A stretch of DNA of 8,089 nt from assembly GCA_002293585.1 (NCBI GenBank), contig DBDM01000199.1, positions 8,388-16,476 of the forward strand, in the 5' to 3' direction. Under the pieces are notes generated by a model. The model worked only from the letters and a program-made list of their open reading frames with translations. It made no database searches and was not told the DNA's origin. Source of the DNA: Bacteroidales bacterium UBA932. GTDB taxonomy: Bacteria > Bacteroidota > Bacteroidia > Bacteroidales > UBA932. Below are positions 7,080 to 8,089 of this stretch, piece after piece. A program made the position numbers and the translations under genes. Each line of letters opens with the position of its first letter. Position 1 is the stretch's first letter.

Positions 7080-7421
7080 ATGGTACATGTTAGTCCGGTA
7101 TCGGACACCTTTGAGAAAGACCTGAATCTGAACTTTCAGGAAGTGGATATGCATTTTCGTGCATTGGAAAAAAACATTGATCGCCGTTTTCAGGAAGTAG
7201 ATACGCAGTTTCATGCGTTGGAAAAAAACATTGATCGCCGTTTTCATGAAGTGGATATCCGCTTTGAACGAGTAGATGCCCGTTTTGAAAAGATAGATAC
7301 GACCTTGGGAGGTATAAACAAGCAAATAAAAATCCTGACTTGGTCAATGGGCATCGGCTTTACGATAATGACGGCCATGACCACCTTGGTCGGAATGCTT
7401 GTGCTTAAGTTGGTAGGTTAA
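7080..7421 (+). CDS. Small membrane-anchored coiled-coil repeat protein, function unknown
   Basis: I do not recognise a named family. The 113-residue protein has a short N-terminus, a coiled-coil-like region and one C-terminal hydrophobic segment. Residues 19-36 (FQEVDMHFRALEKNIDRR) repeat almost exactly at 37-54. Then come three seven-residue units, FHEVDIR, FERVDAR and FEKIDTT (55-75). The 18-residue period equals a heptad plus a hendecad, as in long coiled coils. Residues about 86-112 (LTWSMGIGFTIMTAMTTLVG onward) form the membrane segment; with no signal peptide it is likely tail-anchored, repeats in the cytoplasm. The layout recalls Borrelia Bdr proteins, DUF1640-type proteins and XhlA-like phage proteins, but this is resemblance only. 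Support for coding: a conserved frame through the repeats, a clear membrane segment and upstream promoter candidates. Its stop codon is 2 bp from that of the convergent cvpA gene. Confidence 0.8.
   Translation: MVHVSPVSDTFEKDLNLNFQEVDMHFRALEKNIDRRFQEVDTQFHALEKNIDRRFHEVDIRFERVDARFEKIDTTLGGINKQIKILTWSMGIGFTIMTAMTTLVGMLVLKLVG
7134..7298 (+). repeat. In-frame 54-bp tandem repeat in the coiled-coil gene
   Basis: Unit 1 (7134-7187) and unit 2 (7188-7241) match at 49 of 54 bases by my count; the last 24 bases of each are identical. Three of the five differences change an amino acid (M/T, H/Q, R/H). A third, diverged stretch (7242-7298) continues as 21-bp units coding for seven-residue repeats. Such near-identical in-frame copies suggest recent duplication, and copy number may differ between strains. 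Confidence 0.93.
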
Positions 7422-7423
7422 CC

Positions 7424-7897
7424 CTATTGCAGGTACGGGAAAACGGCTTGCAATACCTTATTGAGGAAGGTGTAGGAAAATGATGCGGTGATGTTCTCCC
7501 GGAGGAAATGAAATTGTCCGTTGAAATGTTGCACAATATACAGCAACACACACAGAATACACATTACTTTGAACACGGAGAATACGCTGCCCAGGATCTT
7601 GTCGATAACACCCAAAGCGGCTAAACTGGCTAGGCGGGCAATGAGACGGCCGATGAGAATGACGGCGATCATTACCGCAATAAACGTTACGGAAAAAGCT
7701 AAAATCCGGGTCAATTGCTCTCCCGTATGCAGCCACATGGCAATGTAGTGTGCCGCCCAAGAGGAAAATTTAAAAGCGCAATACACGCCGAGAAAAAGCG
7801 CCAATAGTCCGAATACTTGGCGTATAATGCCTTTCATCGCTCCGAAAATGGCGGCGGACGCAAGCAGAACGATAATGATGATGTCGAGAATGTACAT
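7424..7897 (-). CDS. cvpA: CvpA-family inner-membrane protein
   Basis: This 157-residue protein has about four membrane segments (about 2-18, 26-43, 66-88 and 101-122), as in the CvpA family. CvpA was named for its need in colicin V production in E. coli and is linked to envelope homeostasis; its biochemical role is unclear. Family features are an aspartate near the start of the first helix (MYILDIIII), the glycine/basic pattern GAMKGIIRQVFGLL (19-32), and IDKILGSVFSVFK (98-110) leading into the last helix. The length is normal for the family. The ATG at 7897 is the only reasonable start: an in-frame TAA lies 21 bp upstream and there is no ATG between. An octamer repeat array begins 8 bp ahead of the start codon, and I see no TAnnTTTG box between the gene and the window edge. 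It converges on the coiled-coil gene with no terminator in the 2-bp gap. Confidence 0.88.
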   Translation of the reverse strand: MYILDIIIIVLLASAAIFGAMKGIIRQVFGLLALFLGVYCAFKFSSWAAHYIAMWLHTGEQLTRILAFSVTFIAVMIAVILIGRLIARLASLAALGVIDKILGSVFSVFKVMCILCVLLYIVQHFNGQFHFLRENITASFSYTFLNKVLQAVFPYLQ

Positions 7898-7905
7898 TGT
7901 TTGTA

Positions 7906-7966
7906 GACTAAGTGATTAAGAGATTAAGAGACTAAGAGACTAAGAGACGAGAGACTAAGAGACAGG
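7906..7966. repeat. 8-bp tandem repeat GAYTAAGA upstream of cvpA
   Basis: About seven units lie head to tail: GACTAAGT (7906), GATTAAGA (7914), GATTAAGA (7922), GACTAAGA (7930), GACTAAGA (7938), a 7-base unit GACGAGA (7946) and GACTAAGA (7953), then a broken GACAGG (7961-7966). The C/T difference at position 3 separates unit types. Because the period is 8 and stop codons recur in it (TTA on one strand reads TAA on the other), it is not coding. On the cvpA strand it reads TCTTARTC and lies 8 bp from the start codon, so it is probably in the leader or promoter. Confidence 0.9.
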
Positions 7967-7980
7967 TTCCATAACCCACC

Positions 7981-8010
7981 GTCATTGCGAGGGCAACGCC
8001 CGAAGCAATC
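7981..8010. repeat. Imperfect palindrome of the GTCATTGCGAGG...GAAGCAATC type
   Basis: The element begins GTCATTGCGAGGGC and ends GCCCGAAGCAATC. It can fold as ATTGC (7984-7988) with GCAAT (8005-8009), an asymmetric GA/GAA internal loop, then GGGC (7991-7994) with GCCC (7998-8001) around an AAC loop. The outer sequence resembles short palindromic repeats dispersed in many bacterial genomes, with conserved ends and a variable centre. There is no T-run after it on the plus strand, so I do not call it an intrinsic terminator. Origin and mobility cannot be judged from one copy. Confidence 0.75.
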
Positions 8011-8052
8011 GGCCGAACAAGCTAATAACTTATCCCTTAGTGCTTTAATAAT

Positions 8053-8089
8053 AAACTTTTAAACTTTTAAATTTTTAAATCTTTAAACC
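8053..8089. repeat. Second 8-bp tandem repeat (AAACTTTT), cut by the window end
   Basis: Consecutive octamers are AAACTTTT (8053), AAACTTTT (8061), AAATTTTT (8069) and AAATCTTT (8077), followed by AAACC (8085-8089), probably a fifth unit or the array's end. The period equals that of the GAYTAAGA array on the other side of the palindrome, but the sequence is unrelated. The stretch is nearly pure A/T and may be easily melted or bent. No gene or promoter box is visible in it. Confidence 0.8.

Noticed and set aside
7020..7347. Two minus-strand open frames with repeated residues opposite the coiled-coil gene
   Set aside because: Their repetition is the antisense image of the 54-bp repeat. The plus-strand frame gives a coherent coiled coil and a membrane helix, and the minus frames do not.
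7981..8010. Intrinsic terminator for cvpA or a neighbour
   Set aside because: It lies upstream of cvpA, the stem is broken by an internal loop and no T-tract follows on either strand. A dispersed palindromic repeat fits better.
7906..8089. Possible CRISPR array
   Set aside because: The units are 8 bp and directly adjacent with no spacers, and no cas genes are present.

Overview
The window looks like chromosomal DNA from a member of the Bacteroidota, most likely the class Bacteroidia. Three things point there: TAnnTTTG-type -7 boxes a few tens of bases ahead of several genes, a gene that joins HU-type DNA-binding repeats to a SPOR domain, and weak or absent Shine-Dalgarno sequences. No ribosomal RNA or other taxonomic marker is present, so family or genus cannot be given. 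The gene content is mainly housekeeping and envelope functions. I see no defence, CRISPR, prophage or insertion-sequence genes.

Layout. On the minus strand, read right to left, are polA (DNA polymerase I, 5340-2494), a HU/SPOR membrane protein (2430-1387) and a TolC-type outer-membrane efflux channel (1380-37). The HU/SPOR gene has its own candidate promoter in the 63-bp gap after polA. Only 6 bp separate it from the TolC-type gene, so those two are probably co-transcribed. A 62-bp divergent promoter region separates polA from nupC, a concentrative nucleoside transporter on the plus strand (5403-6956). A 123-bp gap with two possible promoters leads to a small membrane-anchored coiled-coil protein built on 54-bp repeats (7080-7421, plus). 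It converges, with 2 bp between stop codons, on a CvpA-family membrane protein (7897-7424, minus).

The last 192 bp (7898-8089) hold no gene that I can support. They contain an 8-bp tandem repeat (GAYTAAGA), then an imperfect palindrome of the dispersed GTCATTGCGAGG...GAAGCAATC type, then a second and different 8-bp tandem repeat (AAACTTTT) that runs off the window. One copy of the first octamer, GATTAAGA, also lies at bases 3-10, just after the TolC-type gene, so the repeat family probably recurs in intergenic DNA of this genome.

How the genes fit together. PolA (repair and Okazaki-fragment processing) and NupC (nucleoside uptake) are divergent and meet at a shared promoter region, though a functional link is only possible. 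The HU/SPOR protein could connect DNA with septal peptidoglycan. The TolC-type channel would need inner-membrane and adaptor partners, which may be encoded beyond the left edge. No complete novel system is evident. The best leads are the composite intergenic repeat, the repeat-built coiled-coil protein, the HU/SPOR fusion, a clamp-binding-like motif in PolA and an apparent membrane-hairpin insertion in the nucleoside transporter.
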